The position numbers and the translations under genes are program-made. Below, piece by piece: positions 23,759 through 34,214 of a stretch of DNA of 64,000 nucleotides. The DNA is taken from NCBI GenBank assembly GCA_963920705.1, contig OY987227.1, positions 24,657,935-24,721,934 of the forward strand, in the 5' to 3' direction. How positions within the stretch are numbered: the stretch's first letter is position 1; every line of letters begins with the position of its first letter. This DNA is from Odiellus spinosus (Eukaryota; Arthropoda; Arachnida; Opiliones; Phalangiidae). The notes beneath the pieces are model-generated. The model did not search any database. It was not told the DNA's origin and saw only the letters and a list, made by a program, of their open reading frames with translations.

Positions 23759-24371
23759 AAAGGTATATTTTGTGGAATAGCCCCTGAAAAGGTTAAAATA
23801 ATACGTATATGTTTACTCTAAACCATTTCAAGGGTAAATCTAAACGTGGTCATATTTGTTTTGGTATTTTTAGCTAGACCCAAGTCTAGCTTTTATTACT
23901 CTCAATTCAGACAGATTTGGTTTTTAGAAATCGAGAGAAATAACCCGACAAAGAATAACCATCAGTTCTTTTAGCTGCGCCCTTGTGATAGAAGTTATAT
24001 TTCATAACATCAGTCACACCTTTCTTTTTAAAATAAATATAATGTATTTTCAAAAAGAATATAACTACGCATTCGTGCATGCGGAAATTTTATTCGCGCG
24101 TTAGACTTAAAAAAAACATATTACATTTTCAAAAGCGGATGGGCGTTTTCTTCCAAATACGTAATACCCCGGAAATTTTTATGTACAACTTAATATTTAA
24201 CTATCAAATAATAATAATAATAATTCGTGAAGTATTCAAGGGATGATCAAGTGAAGAAGCAAGTTGCATAACGGATGACAGACAGCAAAATAATAATAAT
24301 AATAATAAACTGAGATTGTATGCTTAAAAGAAAGAGCCGGAAATATCATACAGAAATTCTGTACTTTTTAT
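23759..24371. other. AT-rich DNA with AAT microsatellites
   Basis: Two short AAT tracts, at about 24209-24222 and 24289-24308. Nothing else recognised. Confidence 0.5.
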
Positions 24372-24900
24372 TACATTTAAAATTAGTTTTCTACATTTAT
24401 AATTCGTTTTCTACATTTAAAATTACTTTTCTACGTTTAAAATTCCTTTTCTACGTTTAAAATTCCTTTTCTACGTTTAAAACTTGTTTTTTTAACGTTT
24501 ATAATTCGTTTTCTACATTTAAAATTCGTTTACTACGTTTAAAATTAGTTTTTTAACGTTTATAATTCGTTTTCTACGCTTAAAATTCGTTTTCTACGCT
24601 TAAAATTCGTTTTCTACGTTTAAAATTCCTTTTCTACATTTAAAATTCGTTTTCCACGTTTAAAATTGGTTTTCTACGTTTAAAATTCGTTTTCTACGTT
24701 TAAAATTCATTTACTACTTTTAAAATTCGTTTTCTACATTTAAAATTCGTTTACTACGTTTAAAATTCGTATTTTACGTTTAAAATTCGTTTTTTACGTT
24801 TAAAATTCGTTTTCTACGTTTAAAATTCGTTTTCTACGTTTAAAATTCGTTTTCTACGTTTAAAATTCTTTTTCTACGTTTAAAATTCGTTTTCTACGTT
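24372..24900. repeat. Minisatellite, 20-bp unit, about 26 copies
   Basis: The dominant unit is TTTTCTACGTTTAAAATTCG, repeated head to tail. Variants are concentrated in the left half: ACATTTA for ACGTTTA, CCTTT for CGTTT, and a TTTTTTAACG form. The right half is nearly uniform, which suggests the most recent growth was there. Every unit keeps one or two CpG steps in otherwise AT-only sequence. Confidence 0.95.
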
Positions 24901-26066
24901 ATATTTGAATCAAGGATCTATTTAGGACATGGATTAAGTGGAATATTGTTTACTATATATTCCTTATAGATGCACATTCTAATGTAAAATTCCACGAATC
25001 GCGCGTTTCGTTTGAAGATGGAGCGAATATATTACACGGTTTCAATAGAACATTTCTCCCATTTGCCTATTTGTTAATTCCGAAGGTCTCTTTCGAAAAT
25101 GTATCCGAGACTTAGCTTAAAAATGTATCTCCCTTATCAAGAAGCTTCAACTGTATTTTTCTAGCCTGACACGCTATTAGCTTTTAAATAACAATCACAA
25201 CCAATTTACACGTTTCTCACGCGTTTACGCCTATACTTGTAAAGATAACTTTGACTAATTATTGAAATCATGGACACAGACTTAAAGGGACTCTTGGTGC
25301 TAAAAATGGAACAAGACCTTAAGCGTCAAACGCTGGCCTATTCTTTTAATGTTAGGAAATTAAAGGCTAGTAAAAAATTACGAAAATATATTTTTAGCTT
25401 CAAGTTTCCCTTTATGCTCTGTCAAATAAGTTTTCATTGAACTCTAGCTTTTCAGATTTGTAAGAAAAGCAGCATTGTGTACTGTGGTAATGGGTTTCCC
25501 TAGTAATTTAAATATATTAAAATGATTCGGTTGACAAACTTTACGAAGTTTTAGTTCATATTTAACTAGCCTAGTCTTTGTTTTGTTTTATTACATAACT
25601 CTCCCTTTGAAACGCTAGCGTATTAGGTATATATTCGGCCAAAATCATAACTATATAACTTGATTTATTACTAGCGTATGCAATTTGAAACCAGTGCCCG
25701 TCAGGCACAACCATTGGTCCGTTTATTACCAGATACAGAACTCAGTGAACGACGAACCTGTAATCATAGTTTTAACGACGTTTATAAATGGAGAATGAAG
25801 TGATACAACCGAATTTTCTTTCATTAATTCGACCAATCACAGTATAAATCCTCATTTGCCTTAATGGAGCAAGTGTCATTACGCGTGACCAGGATATTTT
25901 ATTACCTGATTGATGAAAGGATAAAACCCCGTTTTCAATCAAAATTTTTTTTTGGCCAAGAATCGAGCTTTTGCTTCGAAACAGAGGTGAGGCGTTAATC
26001 CACGTTAACAGGCTTCAACTGACAGATAAGCTGCAGTTATCTAAATGGATAGGTACACCTCTTTCA
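24901..26066. other. AT-rich DNA, nothing recognised
   Basis: A 56-codon open frame at 25270-25440 has a fairly normal mix of charged residues but no recognisable motif. No other signal was found. Confidence 0.5.
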
Positions 26067-26220
26067 TTTATTTTGACCCCCTCCAAAGAGCGTAGGCAAC
26101 CAACTGAATCATACCTGTAAAGGTTGATGATTAGCTCATGCGCAGTGACGGCGATGTTTCATCCCCCTTTGCTTGTCTGAGTTTGTGGCTGCCTACCCCC
26201 TTTGGAAGGGTCAAAATAAA
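26067..26220. mobile_element. Family I 154-bp inverted-repeat element, single copy
   Basis: Inverted ends of about 33 bp with a few mismatches: TTTATTTTGACCCCCTCCAA at the left and TTTGGAAGGGTCAAAATAAA at the right, with a GTAGGCA/TGCCTAC pair inside. The structure is typical of a small non-autonomous DNA transposon. No target duplication could be fixed, and no second copy was seen in the window. Confidence 0.65.
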
Positions 26221-27590
26221 CGCAAAAGGTCTATTGTATATAATGTACAAAAGCGAAAGCAAAAGCTTGAAAAAGCAGATTAAAAACGGGGCTTAATGTG
26301 CCAAAACTTGAATCTAGAAATTTTTCATGAATGTTTTATAACCGGAACATAAACCGATCATATTGTTAGTAGTAGTACTAAAGTGATCACGTAACTGAGT
26401 GCGTATTTAACATTACCAAATTCTGTAATCAGGTTTTATACACCAAAATTCCATTCATTAAGCCAAATTCCATTCGCTTACGTCGCTCTAATTACTCGTA
26501 ATTAGTTAATAGCCTTCATAAATTAAAATCCAATCAGGTCTTCGGATATTAGGCGACGTAAAACCTAGAATATATCCACCCACAACGGTTAATGACTTCC
26601 ATAATAGAGAGATAAGCATTCCTATAGTGTAATTTTTCTATGATATTCTTAGTAGAATTTATAGAAAAAGGGGCTTCATTCTCACTCTAAGGTTAGGTAG
26701 AACCGTGACTTATATACAAGATTGTTTATAGTTGTTGCATGGGGCTGCAAAATCGGAATATGTTATGTGTTTCCCATCTCGAGTTGACTTAAGCCCGTGT
26801 CTCGCTATATATTATACTAACATCTCAATTTAGTTCCCCAGTTAATTATATTAAAACTAATTTTAGTAATTGCTTATGCATGCAAAATGCAAATCTCTAT
26901 ATATATATACCTTACTTATACTTGAATATTTGTGTGTTTTACCCCAAATGTTCCATTTTTCCCAGTCGTACCGGTTGTCAAGGCTATAAGCTGTGGACCA
27001 TTGCGATAGAAGAAAATTTCGAGGGTAGGCATACATTTTGTAATTTAATAATCAATATCAAACCTTATTTCATGGGAATAATATTAATTAGCCAAGTGGT
27101 GAACTCACATTAGTGAGTAAAAAAATTAAAATATAGTCTACAGTATTAGCGTGAATTCGTTAAGGCTAATTAGTTGAAAGAAATCCCTCGTAATAGTTGA
27201 AATATGACAGAGTCAAAACAGCCCATCAGTGTAAAATATTCTGACAAATTTGTAAATTATTCATCCATACTTTAGTAAAATATGGTAAATATAATCTAAC
27301 AGGCAGCCCAGTGGTCCTATAGTTACTGTTATATCCTATATTATCCTGTATTTTCTTTAGATGTCCTATAAATTAATATTTTATGGAATCTAGAAATATG
27401 GCCTCGCCGGCTAAAACTTGAATGTTTCGCGTAAGCAGACTTTATTAGCTAAGGTATTTTTACTGAAATTTCCCCGAAAAAATCATTTTTTGATTTAATT
27501 TTTAGTACTATTTAAAACCTAATTTTGTGTCCTGCATAATATAATTTTATATTTCCTATAAGGGACTGAAATTTATGGCTGGGCTCCCTG
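26221..27590. other. AT-rich DNA with an R1 fragment and a partial duplication
   Basis: Positions of about 26290-26470 hold an R1 fragment (GTACTAAAGTGATCACG and CATTACCAAATTCTGTAAT). Positions of about 27480-27590 are similar to 28295-28390 (TAAAACCTAATT.TGTGTCC, then TTTCCTATAAGGGACTG-like words), probably two pieces of one old repeat. No gene was recognised. Confidence 0.45.
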
Positions 27591-27627
27591 TAATAATCAT
27601 AATAATAATAATAATAATAATAATAAT
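27591..27627. repeat. AAT microsatellite
   Basis: About twelve AAT units, with one ATC interruption near the start. It translates to a poly-Ile run in a spurious open frame. Confidence 0.9.
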
Positions 27628-27689
27628 TTTACAACTTAAAGTTGAGCACCCCTATTTTCTTGACAATTTTGGTATCACCCTCTTTATAC

Positions 27690-27929
27690 CCTTCCATCCC
27701 TATTCTCCATCGCCATGCACGTTTACAGTGTTTTCGCCCCGGGGCTGTTCCGCGCGTACCCTCGAGTTGATTTTTTTTTGCTTAAAGCGTCCCGAAGATC
27801 AGTGCAAGTTCGCGCGCGTAACGGTTACGATAGATTTTAAATCAGTTTTAAATTAGGTGTGTGACCGAGTTTAATAGTGTCAATTTGTGAATTACAAACT
27901 AATCTTCTAGCTTCCGAAGTTAAATTACG
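27690..27929 (+). promoter_or_regulatory. Possible promoter and 5' untranslated region
   Basis: A locally CpG-rich stretch (CGCCCCGGGG, CCGCGCG, CGCGCGCG) stands out in AT-rich DNA. It contains TCAGT at 27799-27803, which matches the arthropod initiator element. An ATG followed by a splice donor lies about 130 bp downstream. No TATA box is obvious. This is inference from composition and short motifs. A transcript would be needed to confirm it. Confidence 0.3.
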
Positions 27930-27941
27930 ATGTCAAAATGG
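27930..27941 (+). CDS. Possible first coding exon with splice donor
   Basis: ATG TCA AAA TGG at 27930-27941 is followed immediately by GTGAGT, a near-consensus 5' splice site. Upstream of the ATG the reading frame soon meets stops, as expected for a true start. Twelve coding bases cannot identify a protein, and I could not find a matching acceptor and second exon in the window. The best that can be said is that the arrangement of CpG-rich initiator, leader, ATG and donor is gene-like. Confidence 0.2.
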
Positions 27942-27947
27942 GTGAGT

Positions 27948-28476
27948 GTCATATTTTTACGTATAAATTTAATTGATGTTCATAATTACGCTAAGCCTTG
28001 GCTATATTTTTAAACGATACCCGTACGTAAGACCGGCGTTCATAGTACATTTGACATTTTAGGGTTAACGAAGTGATATTATGTTAATGTAATTCGCGAG
28101 GGCGCTTCCCACCCGCGACGTAATTATTCTAGTTTCTATTAATTTAGCATTGCCCATATTTAATGATAACAATCAGCAGAAAATATGACTGCAAATCTTT
28201 AAAACTATGACAAATAAGTGTGCGAAATGATAGATCACTGATGACTAGTATAATTTTAGTAAGTTTTCCTTTATAAAATCCTTTATTTGAGATAATTTTA
28301 GTCCTTTTATTATCCTATAAAACCTAATTGTGTGTCCGGTATAATCCTGTGTTTTCTATAAGAAATTGAAATGTATGGAAGGGACTACAATTTAAAGGAT
28401 TCATTAAAAACAAGAGGGATTGATTGGGTCATCTATTTGATACTAATTAGGGAGTTCTAAAAGAAGTAGATTGTAA
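27948..28476. other. AT-rich DNA, possible intron
   Basis: If the donor at 27942 is used, this is intron. The segment 28295-28390 resembles 27480-27590, and 28388-28421 matches 594-628. No exon was identified. Confidence 0.3.
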
Positions 28477-28999
28477 CAGGGTTGCCACAGATCTGGAAAA
28501 CCTAGAAAAGTCATGGAATTTCAAAAATTGGTCTAAAAAGTCAGGGAATTTTAAAATTGTCCAAAGGTCAGGGAAAAGTCAGAGTATTTTCATATTATCC
28601 AAAAATAAAATTGTTTAATCTCATAGCATGGATTCAATTAGACCAGGGAAACTTCCATAAATATGTATAAAAATTGATTATATGGGATCAGAGCCTTCAA
28701 AACATTTATGGAAAGTCCCTATTGAGAAAAGCACGTTTTTTTTATGAAAACTTTCTCACTGTCTAACAGAACACCTATTTTTGGGGAGAGGGTGATTCAC
28801 ACAAAGAAGAGCTCCCAGGCGAATCTCTAGCAACCTTGGACTTCCCATACGACACAATAAGGGGTTTATTTGGACAGTTATTGAAGAATAAAATATGTTT
28901 TACACTTGAAATTGCACTACTAATTTAAACCTTTAAATTAGTCAGGGAAAACCTGGAAAAGTCAGGGAATTTTGTTATGAAAAATCTGTGGCAACCCTG
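28477..28999 (+). mobile_element. Family J element, copy 1 (CAGGGTTGCCACAG ends)
   Basis: 523 bp, starting CAGGGTTGCCACAGAT and ending TGTGGCAACCCTG. Inside both ends are AAAACCTGGAAAAGTCAGGG-like words, and AGTCAGGGAATTT recurs several times. A 5-bp direct repeat, tgtaa, flanks it (28472-28476 and 29000-29004). It has no coding capacity. A 5'-truncated relative is at 35565-35938. The superfamily is not decided here. Confidence 0.8.
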
Positions 29000-30284
29000 T
29001 GTAATGTGGGATTTATTTAATAGGAAACCAAAAAACGGGGTTAAAATTGCCTGATCGAGATTATATTTGATATGAATCAGATTTTGGGGATTTGATAAAA
29101 TGGAATAGGTATTGGATATTTTAAATAGCGCTTTTTGTTTGATATTTGAGGGCTTTGTTGGATTGACGGTGCAAAAGGCAGTACAAATTGAATAACACTG
29201 TTTCGAGCACTACTTGATGGTTTGGGTCTGACAAGAAACATGAAATTCACGAAATAAATGTCCTGTTTTCCTAGTAAATGTCCTGTTTTACGGTTTAAAC
29301 CTATTTTCGCGTTCACGGATGGTAATCCTGTTTACCAGGACCATAAAGTTACTACATTAGACACTAGAACAGGTGGTATGCGTGTCCATTTGATCAGTCT
29401 TAGATTGAAATTATAAATAATAAATGTTAACAAATTTATATTGATTACCTATCAAAGTTTATTAGTAAAATATATCAGGGATTAAATTTTTTTGCTATTT
29501 ATAAACTCGTGTCAAAAACTATTCACACATGGCAACAACTTTTTATATGTTCCATTGAGCGTTAGGCGGGTTAGTTGCCTGACTGCAATAGTTAGGGAGT
29601 TTTGAGTAATATTAATTAATTTGAAGTCGCGTACGTTTACTGGCAAAGTATCGAAGACGTTGCTATGACGACCGAGTACACGCTGTACCCTAATTAAACT
29701 TGTTGATTAACAACTATACGATTTTGACGTTGGAAATCGAGCATTCGCGCGTGATATTGGCGTCGTAAGTACTCTTAATTAGAGCCCAATTTGTTCCCCA
29801 TTTTTATTAGCCATAGTTTCCGGGTTTAATTATTTTCCCTTTTCCCGTTACATTATAATTCTCGACGTCGACGGCGACTTTACCGCCGTCTCGCGTCATT
29901 TTTGAACTTTTTGACAACTGATTAATCTCTCGGGAGTCAACTGTACTTGGATCGCGTTTTAAAGGGGGTTTACTAAATGGTTGAAGTTGAATCGGAATGG
30001 TACCTAATGTTAAACTTGGTAAAGAAAACAGTATTCGCTCGAACTGCACGATAATCCATTCTCCTTTTTGTTTTGATCGCGTTTTCTACTTGGGTTAAGA
30101 TTATTAGTTTTGCCCGTATATATAAGTCGTCGTAAATTATACCTTATGCAAATATCGCGAAATAAGGGCACCAACATTTTGAATTATTTTAAACATAAAA
30201 TATATGTATAAAAAAATACCTATCTTTGCTCTATAAATTATATTTATAAACCTAATTACATTTCTAATTTTGATATTTACCTTA
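29000..30284. other. AT-rich DNA, nothing recognised
   Basis: Open frames of 79-80 codons on the minus strand at 29077-29316 and 29807-30049 show no known domain. The segment 29850-29910 is CpG-rich. No RNA gene was found. Confidence 0.5.
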
Positions 30285-30387
30285 AAGAGAGAATGAAACC
30301 TAAGAATAAGTTATTTTCTATCGATTCCTTATCGTTTAAATAGTCCTAATCCAACAGTAAAAAAAATTTACAAACAAATATTAAATA
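30285..30387 (+). mobile_element. Family D left-end fragment
   Basis: Reads AAAGAGAGAATGAAACCTAA, then TCGTTTAAATAGTCCTAATCC and ACAAACAAATATTAAATAG, matching the left part of family D. It is cut by family K at 30388, and the remaining part of D was not found to the right. Confidence 0.65.
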
Positions 30388-30654
30388 GTCCTGGTCGATT
30401 TCCAAAACCGGAAGTCTTGAGAACCTCGCGAAAATTTTGGCGGGGAAAACTTTTGTCACGTGATCTTCCGCCATCTTTTTGTAGTGTGAAATTTTCGTCT
30501 GCTCTAGTGATCTGTTTAGTGGAGAGTGACAGACTAACAACTTGAATTTGGTTTGTGGGAAATAAAATTAGAAATAGTCTGGCAGTATGTTACTACAAAA
30601 AGATGGCGGCGCGGCTATGAGACAAGCGCCCATTTCCGGCAAATCGACCAGGAC
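30388..30654. mobile_element. Family K inverted-repeat element with GCCATCTT/AAGATGGC pair
   Basis: Ends GTCCTGGTCGATTT and AAATCGACCAGGAC are inverted. An inner inverted pair, CCGCCATCTTTTTGTAGT and ACTACAAAAAGATGGCGGC, lies 30-90 bp further in. The inner words match the vertebrate YY1 / fly Pho-type core GCCATNTT, and TCACGTGA adjoins the left one. It may be a small transposon, or a pair of opposed promoter-like elements. No target duplication was found. Confidence 0.6.
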
Positions 30655-30865
30655 CTTTGCTGACGATATTAAGCTACGGGGCGTTGTTTACTTTTATGGA
30701 AAAAAATAATAGACTTTTGATATGATATATAGTAACCACGCATTAACGTGAATATAAATAGAAAATAATTTTTCACTAGACATGACCTTTAATTAAACTT
30801 TGTTGCGCTATGGTTTATTACATATTTTAAAAGATTCTTTACATACGAGGGAATTTGGCTATTAT

Positions 30866-31283
30866 CAGAGGTATATAATAACCCCCTTCGGGGGGAAGTA
30901 TGAAAGGTAGGCAAAATCGACGAACAACGAGTGCCCGGCGAAAATCGCGGCGGATCGACACACCGCTTTACTCCCAAAAAATAGTTACACCATTTTGAAC
31001 CTCACTAAATTTTCCCTACGCACACTTCCGGAACTTGCGAGCCGAAGTCAACTTTCGACTCCATTTTAACAGACAGCCTGACTCCTGAGACAGGAAGTTC
31101 TAAACACAAATCGAGCCGTCTTGTTTATACAAAGACCATTTACTAGAGTAGCGACATTGAGAAGTCCAGCGCGAGCTAGTGGCCTAGATAGTCAGCAGCG
31201 GGCTCTTGTTGTTCGCGATTTTTAGCATTGGTAGTATAGGGGCTTTCATACTTCCCCCCGAAGGGGGTTATTATATACCTCTG
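30866..31283 (+). mobile_element. Family A element, copy 2, complete
   Basis: 418 bp with inverted ends of about 40 bp (CAGAGGTATATAATAACC and its inverse) that each contain a CCCCTTCGGGGGG self-complementary core. Exact 7-bp duplication ctattat (30859-30865 and 31284-31290). The interior is non-coding, although a minus-strand frame of 62 codons crosses the left end. Confidence 0.94.
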
Positions 31284-31290
31284 CTATTAT

Positions 31291-31719
31291 TATATTATAT
31301 ACAAATTAAATAACGCTATAGTAACTTAACGAGAGAAAGGGCGAATATGAAAATATATCCTTGGAATAACGTTAGATTCTATCAAATGATTTCTCTCTCG
31401 CGGAGCTAGCTTTTTCGTTTTATTTTTCCGGCTTCGTTCGTTAATGTCGATTTGGGAAAAGTAGGAGACTCCAACGATGCGTGCTTCCTTCATTTTCTTT
31501 TACATTCCTATAAACGTCTGTTCAAAAAGAGTTGAAACTAGAGATAAAGTTGAGGCGGATTTATTCGCGATGTTAAACTCTAATTGAGATGAAAATAGTC
31601 TTTCCTAACATCCCTCGTCAACTAGAGAGTATATTTTTGACAGACATTCCGTGCAGAAATAAGTCTCAGGCGTCTGCCAAGTTTTGGCAGTTTTTGGTTT
31701 GGTCCGAAGCTAGCGAATA
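31291..31719. other. AT-rich DNA, nothing recognised
   Basis: No gene or repeat was supported in these roughly 430 bp. Confidence 0.5.
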
Positions 31720-32590
31720 GCACCTGTCATCCAATTCACGTAGCCCGCAACGACTTTTTCGCGAGGGGCTTTCACTCTATTTTTCTGATTTTTGAAAAGT
31801 TTTGGACGCAAATATATTTAATTCTTTCCTCGGAGAAGGCGAGCAGGGTTTAATATCTTTATTTTAAATCAATTATCTTCTAATATGAAAGAATAAAAAT
31901 CTCTTATAATTTTAGGAAACTTAATTTGACAGGCTTTTAGAATTAAAGGGAGAATGAAATCTAACAACAGGGGGATTTTTTTATCGAATCTTTATCGTTT
32001 AAATAGGCCTAATCCACCAGTAAAAAAAATTACGAACAAATAGGCCTATGAAACTTTAAATCAATTTAAAACTTACCTGGAAATTAGGCTTAGCTGGTTT
32101 CATGGAAATCCTGAATTTCTACGCATTGAAGGGTCAGCGACCAATAGAATGTTATTGGAAGTCTCATGGAGATCTCACGTTAACGATGGGCCTTTGCTCA
32201 TTGGTCGCTGACTCCTCAATTTGAAGAAATTCAGGATCTCCATGAATCCAGCTAAGCCTATTTCTCCGGTAAGTTTTAAATTTTTTTTTATTGGTGGATT
32301 AGGCCTATTTAAACAATAAGGAAATGATTGTTGTTTGGTTGCATTCTCCTTCTAGAGACTCTGAGATTATTATATGTTCTTGTCGAAAATGTGACGTAAT
32401 CCATTCAGAGTCTATATGACCATAAGTGTGACAGATTTAATGTATCTATAGGACCAGGGGTTGATCACTCGCCGTAATCGGTGGCTTTGACTGTGCTAAA
32501 ATGATTTCCTAACTACAAATTTAGTGTTGTCAAAGGCTGTAGTCAATTATATAATCGCAAAGACAGTGTAGAGATGTATACTCTTAATTA
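31720..32590 (+). repeat. R1 diverged interspersed repeat, copy 2 (filled site)
   Basis: Aligns with 9180-9560 on both sides of an inserted family D element at 31945-32353. Left of it lie AATATCTTTATTTTAAATCA and CTTTTAGAATTAAAG. Right of it lie AGAGACTCTGAG, GTAATCCATTCAGAG and GTGCTAAAATGATTTCC. An extra AT-rich segment of about 45 bp (31883-31928) is present here and absent from copy 1. Confidence 0.6.
31945..32353 (+). mobile_element. Family D element, copy 2, complete
   Basis: About 409 bp, from AAAGGGAGAATGAAATC to GCATTCTCCTTCT. It contains TTTAAATAGGCCTAATCCACC in two overlapping blocks near the left, its inverse GGATTAGGCCTATTTAAA near the right, and a central pair AGGCTTAGCTGG...CCAGCTAAGCCT. 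The interrupted R1 repeat gives an outside reference for its boundaries. A 5-bp imperfect flank (taaag / tagag) is the best duplication candidate. Confidence 0.85.
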
Positions 32591-33130
32591 AACATATATC
32601 TAATTAAGAATGACCATGCTACCTACTTTTATAGAATTATTTAGAAATTTATGAAATGAAATTTTTAAATGCAATCAGTCGAACAAATCATTAATCAATC
32701 GATTCCTTAGTATTATTAAAATATTGACCTAATTACATTACAGTACCGCTATTTATGGATATAAAAATAAATATGCTTAACACGAACTTGTTGCAACATT
32801 ATCAGCCAATCAAATCACTCGTTAACGGACATATTTTAGATAATAGCTTTGTAGATGCTGAAACTTTAGACTAATTTGAATTTTAGATTCACAACAGCGT
32901 TGAAAAATAATAAGAGACAGATTTTTATTTTATTTTTTAGAGAGAGAGTTTCGCAACAAATATCAAATATATCTTGAGCTGCGTGTACGGTACTATTGCC
33001 TAAGAATCTACAAAACAAATAAGGGAATAGATGAGCAAGCCAGTAGTATAAGATGTTATTATTCGAGTTAATATGATATGGGAAAAAAAAAAAGAAAAAA
33101 ACTAAAGCCCATGGCATGCACCGAAAACAA
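32591..33130. other. AT-rich DNA, nothing recognised
   Basis: An A-rich tract lies near 33084-33100. No gene was supported. Confidence 0.5.
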
Positions 33131-33137
33131 ATATGAA

Positions 33138-33474
33138 CAGAAGTAGATGAAACCCTCCTTTGAAGTCTACTACTCTAATATTCGATATAGCGCTCCTCTC
33201 TGTATGGGTAAAATTCCCAATTTTACGAGTTAGAAGGGGTCCTACTTCATCCCCCCTGTCTACGGAAAATTGGAAATTCTCTCTCTCCACAAACGACGAC
33301 GTTTTTTTGACGAACTCCAAGGCTGCTAGAGATATTCGCTCGACGAACTCCCGCTCCGAAATTATCTACCGTTAGGAGGCGTACGAATCGCGCTTTTTGA
33401 AACTAACCCATGCAGAGAGGGGTTGACAAGACCCGGGAGTAATAGACTTCAAAGGAGGGTTTCATCGGCTTCTG
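33138..33474 (+). mobile_element. Family B element, copy f (TAGATG subfamily)
   Basis: 337 bp, left end CAGAAGTAGATG, right end CATCGGCTTCTG. Unlike the other seven copies there is no target duplication: the flanks are atatgaa at the left and gttctgg at the right. This may be a recombinant of two copies or have a rearranged flank. Confidence 0.9.
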
Positions 33475-33621
33475 GTTCTGGATATAGTAAGGCGTTAGTT
33501 GCTTCCTTGCTTATTGCATAGCTTTTATTTCTACACCTTCAGAGTTCAACTTGTGTTGGGATTTTATTTGATTTGCTCTTCAATATAACTGTGTTTGATT
33601 ATCAATAGGAGCCTATTGTTA

Positions 33622-33698
33622 TATCCTCTTCAAACGATGCGTAATTAGCCGTGGTTTAATCAGATTTAACCTAGGTTTATAAACCTCTGAAAAGGGTA
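33622..33698. mobile_element. Family E short copy, 77 bp
   Basis: Begins TATCCTCTTCAAACGATGCG and ends CCTCTGAAAAGGGTA. The part GCGTAATTAGCCGTGGTTTA is shared with the 153-bp copy at 5362. It looks like an internal deletion derivative. The flanks are tta and taa, so a duplication is not certain. Confidence 0.7.
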
Positions 33699-33870
33699 TA
33701 AGTCAATGTCGAAAACAACGCGAATTATTCATATTATTAAATTTTTTTAACACTTAATTTTAAATTGACTTTTGATAACTCAGATAAACAAAATTTAGGG
33801 CCATGGGAGATTAAGACCATTTCGCAAGGTGGACGCCCCAGATCTAGGGGTTTCGCTATATCACTCAAGG

Positions 33871-34207
33871 CAGAAGCCGATGAAACTCTCCTTTGAAGTC
33901 TACTACTGGAATGTTCCATATAGCGCTCCTCTCTGTATGGGTAAAATTCCCAATTTTCCGAGTTAGAAGGGGTCCTACTTCATCCCCCCTGTCTACGGAA
34001 AATTGGAAATTCTCTCTCTCCACAAACGACGACGTTTTTTGGACGAACTCCAAGGCTGCTAGAGATATTCGCTCGACGAGCTCCTGCTCCGAAAACATTT
34101 ACCGTTAGGAGGCGTACGAATCGCGCCTTTTGAGAATAACCCATACAGAGAGGGGTAGACAAGACCCGGGAGTAATAGACTTCAAAGGAGGGTTTCATCG
34201 GCTTCTG
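33871..34207 (+). mobile_element. Family B element, copy g
   Basis: 337 bp with ends CAGAAGCCGATG and CATCGGCTTCTG and exact 7-bp duplication ctcaagg (33864-33870 and 34208-34214). The interior has the GGAATGTTCCATATAGCGC variant shared with copies b and h. Confidence 0.93.
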
Positions 34208-34214
34208 CTCAAGG

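Noticed and set aside
25270-25440. Open frame of 56 codons beginning MDTDLKGLLVLKMEQ
   Set aside because: A mixed charged composition is suggestive, but no homology, splice or promoter evidence could be given, and frames this short are common by chance.
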